Positions 52,317 to 59,818 of a DNA stretch of 64,000 nucleotides are shown piece after piece. The position numbers were made by a program, and so were the translations under genes. The notes beneath the pieces are model-generated. The model did not search any database. It saw only the letters and a list, made by a program, of their open reading frames with translations, and was not told where the DNA came from. This stretch comes from JAFDVL01 sp043783625 (GTDB lineage: Bacteria > Acidobacteriota > Blastocatellia > RBC074): the NCBI GenBank assembly GCA_043783625.1, contig JAYVZE010000224.1, positions 1 to 64,000 of the forward strand. The letters run 5' to 3'. Position 1 is the stretch's first letter. Each line of letters opens with the position of its first letter.

Positions 52317-52554
52317 AATTTTTGGTATTACAGTTTTGCAATTGTACTAATGGGCTGTGCCTTTTCGGAAACTGCGACCTTCCATTTGGGCTGCGCCCTC
52401 ACGTCGCGTGCCAGGAAATTTTATCAAGATCAACCAAACAACGGCTCATCATCTAGCAGCAATTATCAATAGCTCTTTCAACCAATTCGGCACGTCGTCT
52501 TGTGTTAAAGGGATACTTACTGAGACTTGCCAATTCTTATCTAAAAATGCGCAT

Positions 52555-53382
52555 TTAATTTATATGTGTAGAGTGATCGAAAAAATTATCATCCAATGTG
52601 GAATTCGCCCATTCCGTATGTAACTCCCCATTTTCAATAGGCCAATTTTTTATGCAGACAAAAGGAATATTAGCGAGATAGTTCATGTCAAAAACATGAA
52701 TTGGATCAGGGTGTAAACCTCCGAAAATATTTATACCTGCGCCCTCCACGGGGATTAATAAAGCAGCGGATATTGTCTGACGACGAGAAATTATTTTTGA
52801 CGGATCGTCTTTGTCTTGTTCGACAAAAATAGAGCGCTTAAGGTCAGTTGAAAAAACATGCTGATCGGTATCAGCATGTTCAGGCACTGAGACAGCTAGA
52901 TTAGAAAATAAAATATCAAGAGCTTGATCCTCATTGAGAATAAGACGCGACCCCTCACTCAAGGAAGTAATTACCAAAACTGTAGGTAGGTCATGTCTTT
53001 TTGACTGTCCTGCTTTACGAGTTACTTTATTAAACAATTGATCTGAGGGCAGGCGAAGAGTCATCATTTGTCCAGGGCGCATGTGACAACCAGTATTTTT
53101 GATGAAAGCCTGATTTCCAAGACATGTAACTTCGACTAGATATTTATAATGCGGTGTTGGGCTGCAAATAAAATCCAAACCACCAGTACTTGGATCATCG
53201 TTAAGTACAGGGTTTTGAGCATAACCATAAAGCCAGTTAAATACCAATGCCTTAGAAGCGGCAGCCTCAGGATTATTCTTATCCAGTTGGTTGAATTTTT
53301 TCAGGCGAACTTTGTCGTAATTACTACCAATATAATTCTTATAAGCTGTCAGAATGTCTTCAATTTTTTTATTCCATTTCAT
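52555..53382 (-). CDS. Unknown protein, possible PD-(D/E)XK-type nuclease core, probably truncated
   Basis: Protein of 275 residues with no family I can name. The N terminus is helical and charged. Around residues 68-87 GGLDFICSP and YLVEVTCLG place an Asp on one strand and E-x-T on the next, weakly like the restriction-endonuclease-like core, with Thr where Lys is expected. The second half is mixed alpha/beta (SAALLIPVEGAGINIFGGLH). AT-rich against its neighbours, suggesting transfer. The frame ends HSTHIN-TAA, but a +1 shift there would extend it by ~36 residues to 52449. A perfect 20-bp palindrome overlaps its ATG. No ribosome site is visible. Function unassigned. Confidence 0.6.
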   Translation of the reverse strand: MKWNKKIEDILTAYKNYIGSNYDKVRLKKFNQLDKNNPEAAASKALVFNWLYGYAQNPVLNDDPSTGGLDFICSPTPHYKYLVEVTCLGNQAFIKNTGCHMRPGQMMTLRLPSDQLFNKVTRKAGQSKRHDLPTVLVITSLSEGSRLILNEDQALDILFSNLAVSVPEHADTDQHVFSTDLKRSIFVEQDKDDPSKIISRRQTISAALLIPVEGAGINIFGGLHPDPIHVFDMNYLANIPFVCIKNWPIENGELHTEWANSTLDDNFFDHSTHIN

Positions 53383-53395
53383 AAGTTTATGAAAT
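53376..53395. promoter_or_regulatory. Perfect palindrome over the start codon
   Basis: ATTTCATAAGTTTATGAAAT: 9-bp arms around a GT centre, including the ATG (minus strand, 53382-53380). A protein bound here would block initiation or early transcription, so autoregulation is possible. Confidence 0.55.
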
Positions 53396-53502
53396 ACGTT
53401 TGTCGCAAAAGACTTTGATATATAGACTTATTTTAGAAATAAAGAGATAAAATAAAATTCTTACAGTTACAGTTGCATTACAAGCACTGAAAAATCATAA
53501 AT

Positions 53503-53533
53503 AATAATCGACACTTCGTAAGTGACGATTATT
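53503..53533 (-). terminator. Terminator downstream of the XRE gene
   Basis: AATAATCG-CACTT arms pair with AAGTG-CGATTATT around CGT, with one mismatch. AT-rich sequence ending TTTTT follows on the minus strand. It lies ~40 bp after the XRE stop. Confidence 0.6.
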
Positions 53534-53573
53534 GATTAATCGAAATTAGCTTAGAGCTAGTTTCCTGACAGTA

Positions 53574-54002
53574 TTATTTTCTACTCTTAGGTTCCTGCTT
53601 GCTGAACTGTGTATACGCGACACGGAAAAGCTCTGCCAGGGCAGCGGCGCTTTCGGTCGAAAGATTTCGATCCGCACGCAAATGCACTTCGACAATATCG
53701 GGCGTCGCTTCACTCGGAAAATAAATGACGGGCTGTTCCTGTTTGGAACCACGCTGTTGCTGGTTCGCACCCATGAATCTTTCGACGGGCATTTTCAGCC
53801 ACTTTGTCAGCCGCGCAATATTATCGGCGTCCGGTTGACAGGTTTCATTTTCAATCCGCGATAAAGTTGAAGCCGAGACGCCGGTCACCTCGGCGACGGC
53901 ACGCAATCCCATCTTCTGACGTTCGCGTTCGCGTTTGACGGCGCGTCCGAGTTCTGCAACATTCACTAAACTTTCTTCAGAATTATTCATAGCTGATGCC
54001 AT
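53574..54002 (-). CDS. XRE-family transcriptional repressor
   Basis: DNA-binding protein of 142 residues. The HTH_3 domain covers ~15-75: LGRAVKRERERQKMGLRAVA, EVTGVSASTLSRIENETCQP, DADNIARLTKWLKMPVERFM. The C-terminal ~60 residues (IVEVHLRADRNLSTESAAAL, AELFRVAYTQFSKQE) look like a dimerisation region. ATG at 54002 follows GAGAGGAG. It is divergent from a Rad52/DdrA-like gene, and two palindromic operator candidates lie in between, so it probably controls both genes. This is reminiscent of DdrO, the XRE repressor of DNA-damage genes in Deinococcus, but no IrrE-like protease is in the window. Confidence 0.88.
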   Translation of the reverse strand: MASAMNNSEESLVNVAELGRAVKRERERQKMGLRAVAEVTGVSASTLSRIENETCQPDADNIARLTKWLKMPVERFMGANQQQRGSKQEQPVIYFPSEATPDIVEVHLRADRNLSTESAAALAELFRVAYTQFSKQEPKSRK

Positions 54003-54070
54003 AAATGCTCCTCTCGTTATGCGTCAGACCTATTCCGACGCAAAAAAAGCTTAGCATGAAAAAATCTTTC

Positions 54071-54126
54071 GTGCAACAGTTGTTTCATACTTGCAACAAT
54101 AAAATTCTCGTGATACACTGTTTCAC
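54071..54126. promoter_or_regulatory. Two palindromic operator candidates between XRE and Rad52-like genes
   Basis: GTGATACACTGTTTCAC (54110-54126) is a 17-bp palindrome with one mismatched pair (GTGAnACAnTGTnTCAC). A related GTGCAACAGTTGTTTCAT (54071-54088) has the same half-sites with a 2-bp centre. They share TGTTTCA. They are 45-70 bp from the XRE start and 80-140 bp from the Rad52-like start. Confidence 0.55.
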
Positions 54127-54130
54127 AGAT

Positions 54131-54156
54131 GAGACGTGTGTCGCCCCGAACGTCTC
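54131..54156. promoter_or_regulatory. Leader hairpin before the Rad52-like gene
   Basis: GAGACGT pairs with ACGTCTC at perfect 7-bp complementarity around a 12-nt loop. It lies ~50 bp before the ATG and may form in the mRNA leader. Confidence 0.4.
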
Positions 54157-54207
54157 GTTAATGAAAAAGGTTTGGTAGTAATTGATATTTAATTTTCGGA
54201 GGAACGA

Positions 54208-54984
54208 ATGAATAACTTAATGACGAACACCGCGCAGGATTTTGAGATGAATGATGGATTGTTTGCTTCACAATATGAAGCGGAAACGGTCTCAACTCCG
54301 ATCAAAGCGAATGTTATTCCTTTTACTTTTGTGCATACGCTGCGCACGTTGCGTCAGCCGGTTGAACCGAAATTAGTCAGAACGCGCGACGGCTATACAG
54401 ATCGTGCGGGACAGAAACACAAAGTTGAATATGTTGAATGGCATACGGTGGCGGACATTCTGGATCAGACGGCTCCCACGTGGTCACACACGGTCAAGAA
54501 GATTGCACAGATCGGCGAGCTAATTGTCATCACGGTAGCCATCACAATTGATGGTGTGACACGCGAAGGCATTGGAACCGGAGCTGCAATCACTGAAACA
54601 GGCATTAAAAAAGCCGAACACGATGCACTGAAACGAGCAGCAATTAAATTTGGTATTGCCCGCGATTTATACAAGCATGACTCCGATTTTTTGAATGACA
54701 AAGTTGGCTCATCAGCCGAACCCGTCAAAGCTGCTGCGCCGAAACCTTTTCCCACGAATCCGTTAGCGAAGTCGGTTTCAGAATTGGTGACTCCCAAGCA
54801 AATCGTAATGATTCGCGCTGTCTGTCGTGATCTGGATATTGATGTAGATATTGAGTTGCATGAAGCAATGAAATTGAATTGCAAGCTGGAAGAACTTTCA
54901 CGCCGCGCCGCTTCGTCGTTTATAGATCATTTGAAAATGTTACAGGAAGGCAACGAAATTTCGATTGTCCGTCGCGCCAGCTAA
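54208..54984 (+). CDS. Rad52/Rad22-family single-strand annealing protein (DdrA-like)
   Basis: DNA-repair protein of 258 residues. The Rad52-type core is visible at ~65-155: YVEWHTVADILDQTAPTWSH, TVKKIAQIGELIVITVAITI, GVTREGIGTGAAITETGIKK, AEHDALKRAAIKFGIARDLY. The G-x-G...K-x-AE-x-DALKRAA-x-x-FG signature binds single-stranded DNA in this superfamily; members anneal strands or protect 3' ends. The C-terminal ~70 residues (VTPKQIVMIRAVCRDLDID) form a separate helical region as in DdrA/Rad52-like bacterial proteins. ATG follows GGAGGA. Divergent from the XRE repressor and followed by VOC, HTH and Cys-rich genes. Confidence 0.88.
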   Translation: MNNLMTNTAQDFEMNDGLFASQYEAETVSTPIKANVIPFTFVHTLRTLRQPVEPKLVRTRDGYTDRAGQKHKVEYVEWHTVADILDQTAPTWSHTVKKIAQIGELIVITVAITIDGVTREGIGTGAAITETGIKKAEHDALKRAAIKFGIARDLYKHDSDFLNDKVGSSAEPVKAAAPKPFPTNPLAKSVSELVTPKQIVMIRAVCRDLDIDVDIELHEAMKLNCKLEELSRRAASSFIDHLKMLQEGNEISIVRRAS

Positions 54985-55026
54985 GGCTGAACCGATGGTT
55001 TTATTCAACACCTAACAGGAGAAATT

Positions 55027-55518
55027 ATGTCAGACCAAGTCAATCCAATTCCCGCAGGTTACCACACGGCAACGCCGTATTTGATTCTCAATGATGCCGC
55101 CAGTGCCCTCGAATTTTACAAACAGGCCTTCGGCGCAGTTGTGCTGGTTCGTATGGACGGCCCTGATGGTAAAGTCGGTCACGCTGAAATCAAGATCGGA
55201 GATTCGATGCTGATGCTGGGCGAAGAAAGTCTTGAGATGGGTTATCGCGGAGTGCAATCTTACGGCGGCTCGCCCGTCAGTATGATGCTTTATGTCGAAG
55301 ATTCCGATGCCTTGTTCAATCAAGCTGTCGCTGCCGGAGCAGAAGTGAAGCAAGCCATGAAAGATCAATTTTACGGAGATCGTTCGGGCATAGTAGCCGA
55401 TCCGTTTGGTTTTCAATGGCATCTTTCCACGCACAAGGAAGATGTCACACCGGAAGAGATGAAACGACGGATGGACGCGGTCATGGGTCAGGGCGATTGC
55501 GGAGCTGCCGCCAGCTAA
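55027..55518 (+). CDS. VOC family protein, PhnB/YdcR-like
   Basis: VOC-fold protein of 163 residues: GYHTATPYLILNDAASALEF, YKQAFGAVVLVRMDGPDGKV, GHAEIKIGDSMLMLGEES, MMLYVEDSDALFNQAVAAGA, DRSGIVADPFGFQWHLSTHK. The W-H-L-S-T-H ending with DPFG is that of the large PhnB-like/glyoxalase group. A Gly/Ala tail follows. ATG after CAGGAG. Co-directional with the Rad52-like gene 43 bp upstream; a strong terminator follows. Confidence 0.92.
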   Translation: MSDQVNPIPAGYHTATPYLILNDAASALEFYKQAFGAVVLVRMDGPDGKVGHAEIKIGDSMLMLGEESLEMGYRGVQSYGGSPVSMMLYVEDSDALFNQAVAAGAEVKQAMKDQFYGDRSGIVADPFGFQWHLSTHKEDVTPEEMKRRMDAVMGQGDCGAAAS

Positions 55519-55527
55519 AGACTTTGT

Positions 55528-55560
55528 AAAACTCCCCTCCTGTTTCAGGAGGGGAGTTTT
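55528..55560 (+). terminator. Rho-independent terminator
   Basis: Perfect 15-bp stem with a TTT loop, CTCCCCTCCTG on one arm, and an A-run/T-run at the ends. It lies 10 bp after the VOC stop, ending the Rad52-VOC transcript and working in both directions. Confidence 0.9.
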
Positions 55561-55586
55561 AGATAACCTATTTTTTAGGAGGCTGC

Positions 55587-56045
55587 ATGCAAAAGATCAC
55601 TCCGTTTTTATGGTTCGACGGTAATGCTGAAGAGGCGATGAATTTTTATCTTTCGATTTTTAAGAATTCAAAAATTGTGAATGTGACGCGAGCCGGGGTG
55701 GAAGGCGCAGTCATCGTTGCGACCTTTCAATTGGATGGGCAAAGCTTCATGGCGTTAAATGGCGGCCCGAAGTTCAAATTTACAGAAGCCGTTTCGCTGT
55801 TCGTTAACTGTGAGACGCAGGAAGAAGTAGATGAGTTGTGGGAGAAACTTTCCGAAGGCGGAGAAAAATCCAGATGCGGCTGGCTCAAAGATAAATACGG
55901 TTTATCGTGGCAAATCATTCCTACTGCGCTAGGTGAATTAATGGGAGATCAAGACCCTGAAAAAGCCAATCGCGTGATGCAGGCGATTCTGAAAATGGAC
56001 AAGATTGACATCAGTATTTTAAAGCAAGCCCACACGCAACAATGA
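55587..56045 (+). CDS. VOC family protein, PhnB / 3-demethylubiquinone-methyltransferase-like domain
   Basis: VOC-type protein of 152 residues: MQKITPFLWFDGNAEEAMNF, YLSIFKNSKIVNVTRAG, GQSFMALNGGPKFKFTEAVS, LFVNCETQEEVDELWEKLSE, CGWLKDKYGLSWQIIPTALG. This is the 3-dmu-9_3-mt/PhnB pattern; despite the name such proteins are not methyltransferases, and the activity is unknown. ATG follows AGGAGG at 8 bases. It starts after the terminator, so it has its own promoter. Confidence 0.92.
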   Translation: MQKITPFLWFDGNAEEAMNFYLSIFKNSKIVNVTRAGVEGAVIVATFQLDGQSFMALNGGPKFKFTEAVSLFVNCETQEEVDELWEKLSEGGEKSRCGWLKDKYGLSWQIIPTALGELMGDQDPEKANRVMQAILKMDKIDISILKQAHTQQ

Positions 56046-56145
56046 TCTCGTGCAAAGTTAATGTTGGATTGCAAGCGTGTATTCGTTGATGTGATGTCAA
56101 TTATTTATGCTGAAACTTCATACTTGAAATTAAGAGGTACCAATT

Positions 56146-56643
56146 ATGTTGCACCAAGCAATGACAACGCTGCCACCGCTGACCAAAGATTTAATTCGCG
56201 GTGCGCTGGAAAACCTTGAAGCTGAAAATTCCCGTCCGAAAACGGCGACGAAAAAGGAGCGCGTCCTGAATTTGTATCATCAAGGCGTGACGGATGTCGC
56301 CGCGCTTGGGCGCCACACGGCTACCCATCCGTCGTATGTTGCGGACGTGCTGCGACAGGCGGGATTACTGACAGGTGGCTACTTTGATTTGTACACCTCA
56401 ACAGATGTCGAGCAGAACGTTTATTCACGATTCTTTCGTCACATTCTTTCATTTAAAAATCCTGCAGCAGCGCGTAAATCGGTTGAGAGAATTGATAGCC
56501 TCTATCGCTACTTTGAAGAAATCGGAGACCGCGCCGGACAGCATCAGGCAATGGTCATGGCGCTCACTGGAAAAAATCGGGCTCGTTGGAGCGGAAAGCA
56601 TGAAGAAGCGAGAATTTTTGATGATTGGTTAGTGAGTCATTGA
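56146..56643 (+). CDS. Hypothetical protein with N-terminal helix-turn-helix
   Basis: Protein of 165 residues I cannot assign to a named family. Residues ~35-78 look like a helix-turn-helix (KKERVLNLYHQGVTDVAALG, HPSYVADVLRQAGLL). The rest is helical (RFFRHILSFKNPAAARKSVE, RIDSLYRYFEEIGDRAGQHQ) and could be a dimerisation or ligand part. No catalytic motif. ATG at 56146 is preceded by AAGAGG at ~7 bases; a second ATG lies four codons on. Lies in the accessory block with the Rad52-like gene. Confidence 0.6.
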   Translation: MLHQAMTTLPPLTKDLIRGALENLEAENSRPKTATKKERVLNLYHQGVTDVAALGRHTATHPSYVADVLRQAGLLTGGYFDLYTSTDVEQNVYSRFFRHILSFKNPAAARKSVERIDSLYRYFEEIGDRAGQHQAMVMALTGKNRARWSGKHEEARIFDDWLVSH

Positions 56644-56644
56644 A

Positions 56645-56721
56645 AAAGTGATGAGATAAAAGTGATGAGTTCTTTCTGTTCACCGTTCACTAATTGCTGT
56701 TAACTTTTATCTCATCACTTT
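56645..56721. terminator. Perfect 19-bp inverted repeat
   Basis: Arms 56645-56663 and 56703-56721 pair completely (AAAGTGATGAGATAAAAGT) around 39 bp. It lies 2 bp after the HTH gene and ends 24 bp before the Cys-rich gene. Confidence 0.65.
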
Positions 56722-56744
56722 CAACTTTCATCTCCCCCACCCTT

Positions 56745-57266
56745 ATGCAAATAGCTTGTAAAAGATTTGGTTGTCAAAAAGCAGTCGAAGTTTGTTACTG
56801 GTCGTGCAAGTATCGTCGTACCTGCAAGGACTGGTCGAACGCCTTGAACGTCGCCCCCGGCATCGCCTTGATTTCTGAGCGATTGGAATCCGCTGCCGCT
56901 AAATCGGGGCGCACGTTCGAGGCAACTACCTTGCTCAAACCAGTCAAACTGAAACGAAAGTTACCCATCGAAAGGAAATTAATGGCGAAGCCAATTTCAG
57001 AAGAAATCAAAACGGAAAATGTGAAGCGGGAAGAATCCGCGCCCAAAACAATCAAGGCTCCGGTCGTGAGTAAAGCCCCTCCCAAGCCGAAACCTGCTTC
57101 GGACGGCGTAGTTTATTTGTTACTGACGAAGAACGGTAAATACCGCGAATTGCGCGAATCACAATTAATCAAAGAGGCTGCCGTAATTTTAAAAGACCCG
57201 ACGCTCCGCTTATTTAAAGGGCAGTATCTGGTTCCTCATATCACCTTCAAACCACAAGGTGAATAA
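56745..57266 (+). CDS. Cys-rich hypothetical protein
   Basis: Protein of 173 residues with five cysteines in the first 27 (C5, C10, C17, C21, C27; MQIACKRFGCQKAVEVCYWS and CKYRRTC), suggesting a zinc- or metal-binding knuckle. A Lys/Pro/Ala-rich linker follows (~75-120), then a compact domain (GVVYLLLTKNGKYRELRESQ, ILKDPTLRLFKGQYLVPHIT). No family recognised. The ATG at 56745 lacks a good ribosome site; an in-frame start at 56694 falls inside the inverted repeat and is less likely. Possible nucleic-acid binder, by composition only. Confidence 0.55.
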   Translation: MQIACKRFGCQKAVEVCYWSCKYRRTCKDWSNALNVAPGIALISERLESAAAKSGRTFEATTLLKPVKLKRKLPIERKLMAKPISEEIKTENVKREESAPKTIKAPVVSKAPPKPKPASDGVVYLLLTKNGKYRELRESQLIKEAAVILKDPTLRLFKGQYLVPHITFKPQGE

Positions 57267-57276
57267 GCTTCCTGCG

Positions 57277-57385
57277 ACCGGGACGAAGTGCAAGTTTTCG
57301 CAAACGCAGCAACCACTGAAAAAAGACTCAGCCAATTGCGTCATTTGTCACAGCACCGCTGATGAAAATTGTGCTTCGTCCCGGT
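57277..57385. repeat. Imperfect inverted repeat
   Basis: ACCGGGACGAAG at 57277 pairs with CTTCGTCCCGGT ending at 57385, and the inner bases pair partly, 18 of 21 in total. It abuts the element at 57390. Confidence 0.55.
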
Positions 57386-57389
57386 ACCG

Positions 57390-57535
57390 GGAGCGCAAGC
57401 ATCTTGCTTGCCGCGAGCGCGTGAAACGCCGCTCGCTCACGTGGCGAACAGGGCGTTTGATCTTCAGAGGATTTCTTGTATGAAACTCGTTTGCGTCGCT
57501 GCGCTGGCAAACGGCAAGCAAGATGCTTGCACTCC
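57390..57535. repeat. Dispersed GGAGCGCAAGC element, copy 2
   Basis: Ends 57390-57412 and 57513-57535 pair at 22 of 23 positions. Inside, GCGAGCGCGTGAAACGCCGC, then ACGTGGCG, CAGGGCGTTTGAT and GTTTGCGTCG repeat, in reverse order and strand, the content of 37411-37569. It lies between the Cys-rich gene and the convergent YdcZ gene. Confidence 0.75.
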
Positions 57536-57538
57536 GAC

Positions 57539-57988
57539 TTAATCGCGCTGAATCAACCACATCCCGATAAACAACAAAGCCGCACCAGCTAACCGATTGA
57601 ATGAAGCGGGGCGTTCTATCAATCCAAACCACCCAAAATGGTCGAGGATTAACGCTCCGGCTAATTGTCCGGCAATCACAGCAACACTGAAGCCGAGCGC
57701 ACCAGTATGAGGAATGGCAAGAATTGTCACGGTGACGAAAGCGGCTCCGACAAATCCCCCCAGCCACGCCCACCACGGAGCATCCAATGCGCCGCGCCAA
57801 TAACTTGGTTGCCCCATAGCGACAGTAATCAAAGCTACCGTGATAAGCGCGACAGCTCCGATACCGAAATTTACCAGCGTGCCATACATTGGATTCAGGA
57901 CGAATTCTCTCATTTTAGAATTCATCGCAACTTGCGCCGGAACTAACAACCCGACAATGAGAACGAGGAATAACCAGACTAATTTCAT
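57539..57988 (-). CDS. DMT-family transporter, YdcZ/DUF606
   Basis: Inner-membrane protein of 149 residues with five hydrophobic segments, one EamA-like half: WLFLVLIVGLLVPAQVAMNS, YGTLVNFGIGAVALITVALI, WWAWLGGFVGAAFVTVTILA, LGFSVAVIAGQLAGALILDH, FNRLAGAALLFIGMWLIQRD. The N-K/S segment after AQ, G-x-x-VNF and the DHFGWFG loop mark the YdcZ (DUF606) family, which works as paired halves. Substrate unknown. Divergent from purS. Confidence 0.92.
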   Translation of the reverse strand: MKLVWLFLVLIVGLLVPAQVAMNSKMREFVLNPMYGTLVNFGIGAVALITVALITVAMGQPSYWRGALDAPWWAWLGGFVGAAFVTVTILAIPHTGALGFSVAVIAGQLAGALILDHFGWFGLIERPASFNRLAGAALLFIGMWLIQRD

Positions 57989-58112
57989 AATTTTTTACCG
58001 CTCTGATGGGATGAACAACTCTTCATCTTTTATTCGTATCTTGGCGTTTATTTTTCAAAACTGCTATATTCCAAAATTACCAGTTATACAACCTAAAAGG
58101 ACACGAATCTTA

Positions 58113-58358
58113 ATGCTCGCAAAAGTTTATGTCACGCTTCGCAACGGAGTTCTTGACCCGCAAGGCAAGGCGATCCAACACGCTACAACCACCATTGGCT
58201 ATCAGGGAATCAACGAAATTCGACAGGGGAAATATTTTGAAATTTCCGTGGACGATTCGTTGGATCAGGCACAAGCACAAACGCAAATTGAGAAGCTTGC
58301 GCACGATGTTTTATCCAATCCGGTCATCGAAGATTTTAAAGTCGAAATGGTCAGGTAA
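58113..58358 (+). CDS. purS: Phosphoribosylformylglycinamidine synthase subunit PurS
   Basis: Small subunit of the FGAM synthase complex PurS-PurQ-PurL in purine synthesis, 81 residues, cytosolic. Family features: AKVYVTLRNGVLDPQGKAIQ, TTTIGYQGINEIRQGKYFEI, a short strand-helix and IEDFKVEMV at the end. ATG at 58113 begins directly at the conserved start; the longer frame upstream is not conserved. purQ and purL, its usual neighbours, are absent; glcD follows after 5 bp. It must assemble with subunits encoded elsewhere. Confidence 0.93.
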   Translation: MLAKVYVTLRNGVLDPQGKAIQHATTTIGYQGINEIRQGKYFEISVDDSLDQAQAQTQIEKLAHDVLSNPVIEDFKVEMVR

Positions 58359-58363
58359 AAGCT

Positions 58364-59818
58364 ATGCCACTGCACCCGAAAATCATCTCACAACTCGTCG
58401 AAATTTGCGGCGCGGACGCTGTTCTCACGGATTACTCCGACTTGATCGTGTATGAATACGATGCTGTGACGACGCATCGCTCAACGCCGCTCGCTGTCGT
58501 TCTGCCGACCACTACGGAACAAGTCTCCCGTGTCGTGAAGCTGCTTTACGATAATAATATTGCTTACGGGCCGCGTGGTGCGGGGACGGGACTGAGTTCA
58601 GGCTCAGTTGCTTCCGGTTGTGAAGCCGGAGAGACTGCCGTCATTATCGAAACGGCGCGGATGAATAAAATCCTCGAAATTGATTACGAAAATGAACGCG
58701 CCATCATCCAGCCCGGAGTCGTCAATTTACGCCTTTCGCAAGCCATTGCTCCGCGCGGGTTTCACTACGCGCCTGATCCATCTTCCCAGGCTTCCTGCAC
58801 GATTGGCGGGAATGTCGCCGAAAATTCCGGCGGGCCTCATTGCCTGAAATACGGGATGACAACGAATCATATTCTCGGCGTTGAAGTCGTGCTGCCGGAC
58901 GGCAACATTGTGAATTTAGGCGGTGACGGAGCCGATTCAACTGGCTACGATTTGATGGGAATTTTTGTCGGCAGCGAAGGGACGCTGGGCATTGCGACTA
59001 AAGTCACGGTTCGCCTGTGCCGCAATCCGCAAACGGTTGTCACGTTGCTCGCAGATTTTATGGATGTCAACGAAGCGAGCCGCGCCGTCTCTGCTATTAT
59101 CGCCGAAGGCATGTTACCTGCGGCACTGGAAATGATAGATCAGCCGACGATTAAAGCGGTGGAGTCTTCGATTTATAAAGCCGGCTATCCGACGGATGTC
59201 GCGGCATGTTTGATTGTGGAATTAGATGGCTTGACGGCGGGACTTGATACACAGACCCAACGTGCGAAGGACATTTGCATGGAATTTGGGGCGCGTGCTG
59301 TCCGCGAAGCGCGTGACGAATATCAACGCAAAAAATTATGGGCGGGACGCAAAGGCGCATTCGGCGCGCTAGGGCGTGTCAGCCCTGATTTATTTGTGCA
59401 GGATGCGGTCGTGCCGCGTACCAAACTTCCGCAAGTGCTGGCTTCGATTTACGACATTGCCGCGAAGTACGAAATCAGTTTGTGCAACGTTTTTCATGCC
59501 GGAGATGGCAATTTGCATCCGAGCATCAATTTCGATTCGCGCAATGCTGAACAGGTCGAGCGCGTGCATGCCGCCGGCAAAGAAATCATGAAACTCTGTG
59601 TAGACGCGGGCGGTACGATTACCGGCGAACACGGAGTCGGAATTGATAAAATCGGATATATGTCAATGATTTTTGATCAGGCTTCGCTGGACGCGATGCT
59701 GGCAGTGAAAGAAGTTTTCAATCCTACGGGGTTATGCAATCCCGGCAAAGCCATTCCCGCCGAAAAAATGTGCCGCGAACATCGTAAGGTAAGTGTTAGA
59801 ACGGCTGAGTTTGATTGA
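58364..59818 (+). CDS. glcD: FAD-linked oxidase, GlcD-like glycolate/D-lactate dehydrogenase subunit
   Basis: Flavoprotein of 484 residues. The FAD_binding_4 domain (~35-215) shows YGPRGAGTGLSSGSVASGCE, DPSSQASCTIGGNVAENSGG, GSEGTLGIATKVTVRL. The C-terminal FAD-oxidase domain contains NVFHAGDGNLHPSINFD and GTITGEHGVGIDKI. This is the GlcD/D-2-hydroxyacid dehydrogenase pattern; glycolate, D-lactate or other D-2-hydroxyacids are possible. The iron-sulfur partner glcF and glcE are not next to it in the window. It follows purS by 5 bp, so the two are probably co-transcribed without obvious metabolic link. Confidence 0.92.
   Translation: MPLHPKIISQLVEICGADAVLTDYSDLIVYEYDAVTTHRSTPLAVVLPTTTEQVSRVVKLLYDNNIAYGPRGAGTGLSSGSVASGCEAGETAVIIETARMNKILEIDYENERAIIQPGVVNLRLSQAIAPRGFHYAPDPSSQASCTIGGNVAENSGGPHCLKYGMTTNHILGVEVVLPDGNIVNLGGDGADSTGYDLMGIFVGSEGTLGIATKVTVRLCRNPQTVVTLLADFMDVNEASRAVSAIIAEGMLPAALEMIDQPTIKAVESSIYKAGYPTDVAACLIVELDGLTAGLDTQTQRAKDICMEFGARAVREARDEYQRKKLWAGRKGAFGALGRVSPDLFVQDAVVPRTKLPQVLASIYDIAAKYEISLCNVFHAGDGNLHPSINFDSRNAEQVERVHAAGKEIMKLCVDAGGTITGEHGVGIDKIGYMSMIFDQASLDAMLAVKEVFNPTGLCNPGKAIPAEKMCREHRKVSVRTAEFD

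Noticed and set aside
54071..54126. Deinococcus-type radiation/desiccation response motif
   Set aside because: The palindromes do not match that motif as I know it; only the gene arrangement is similar.
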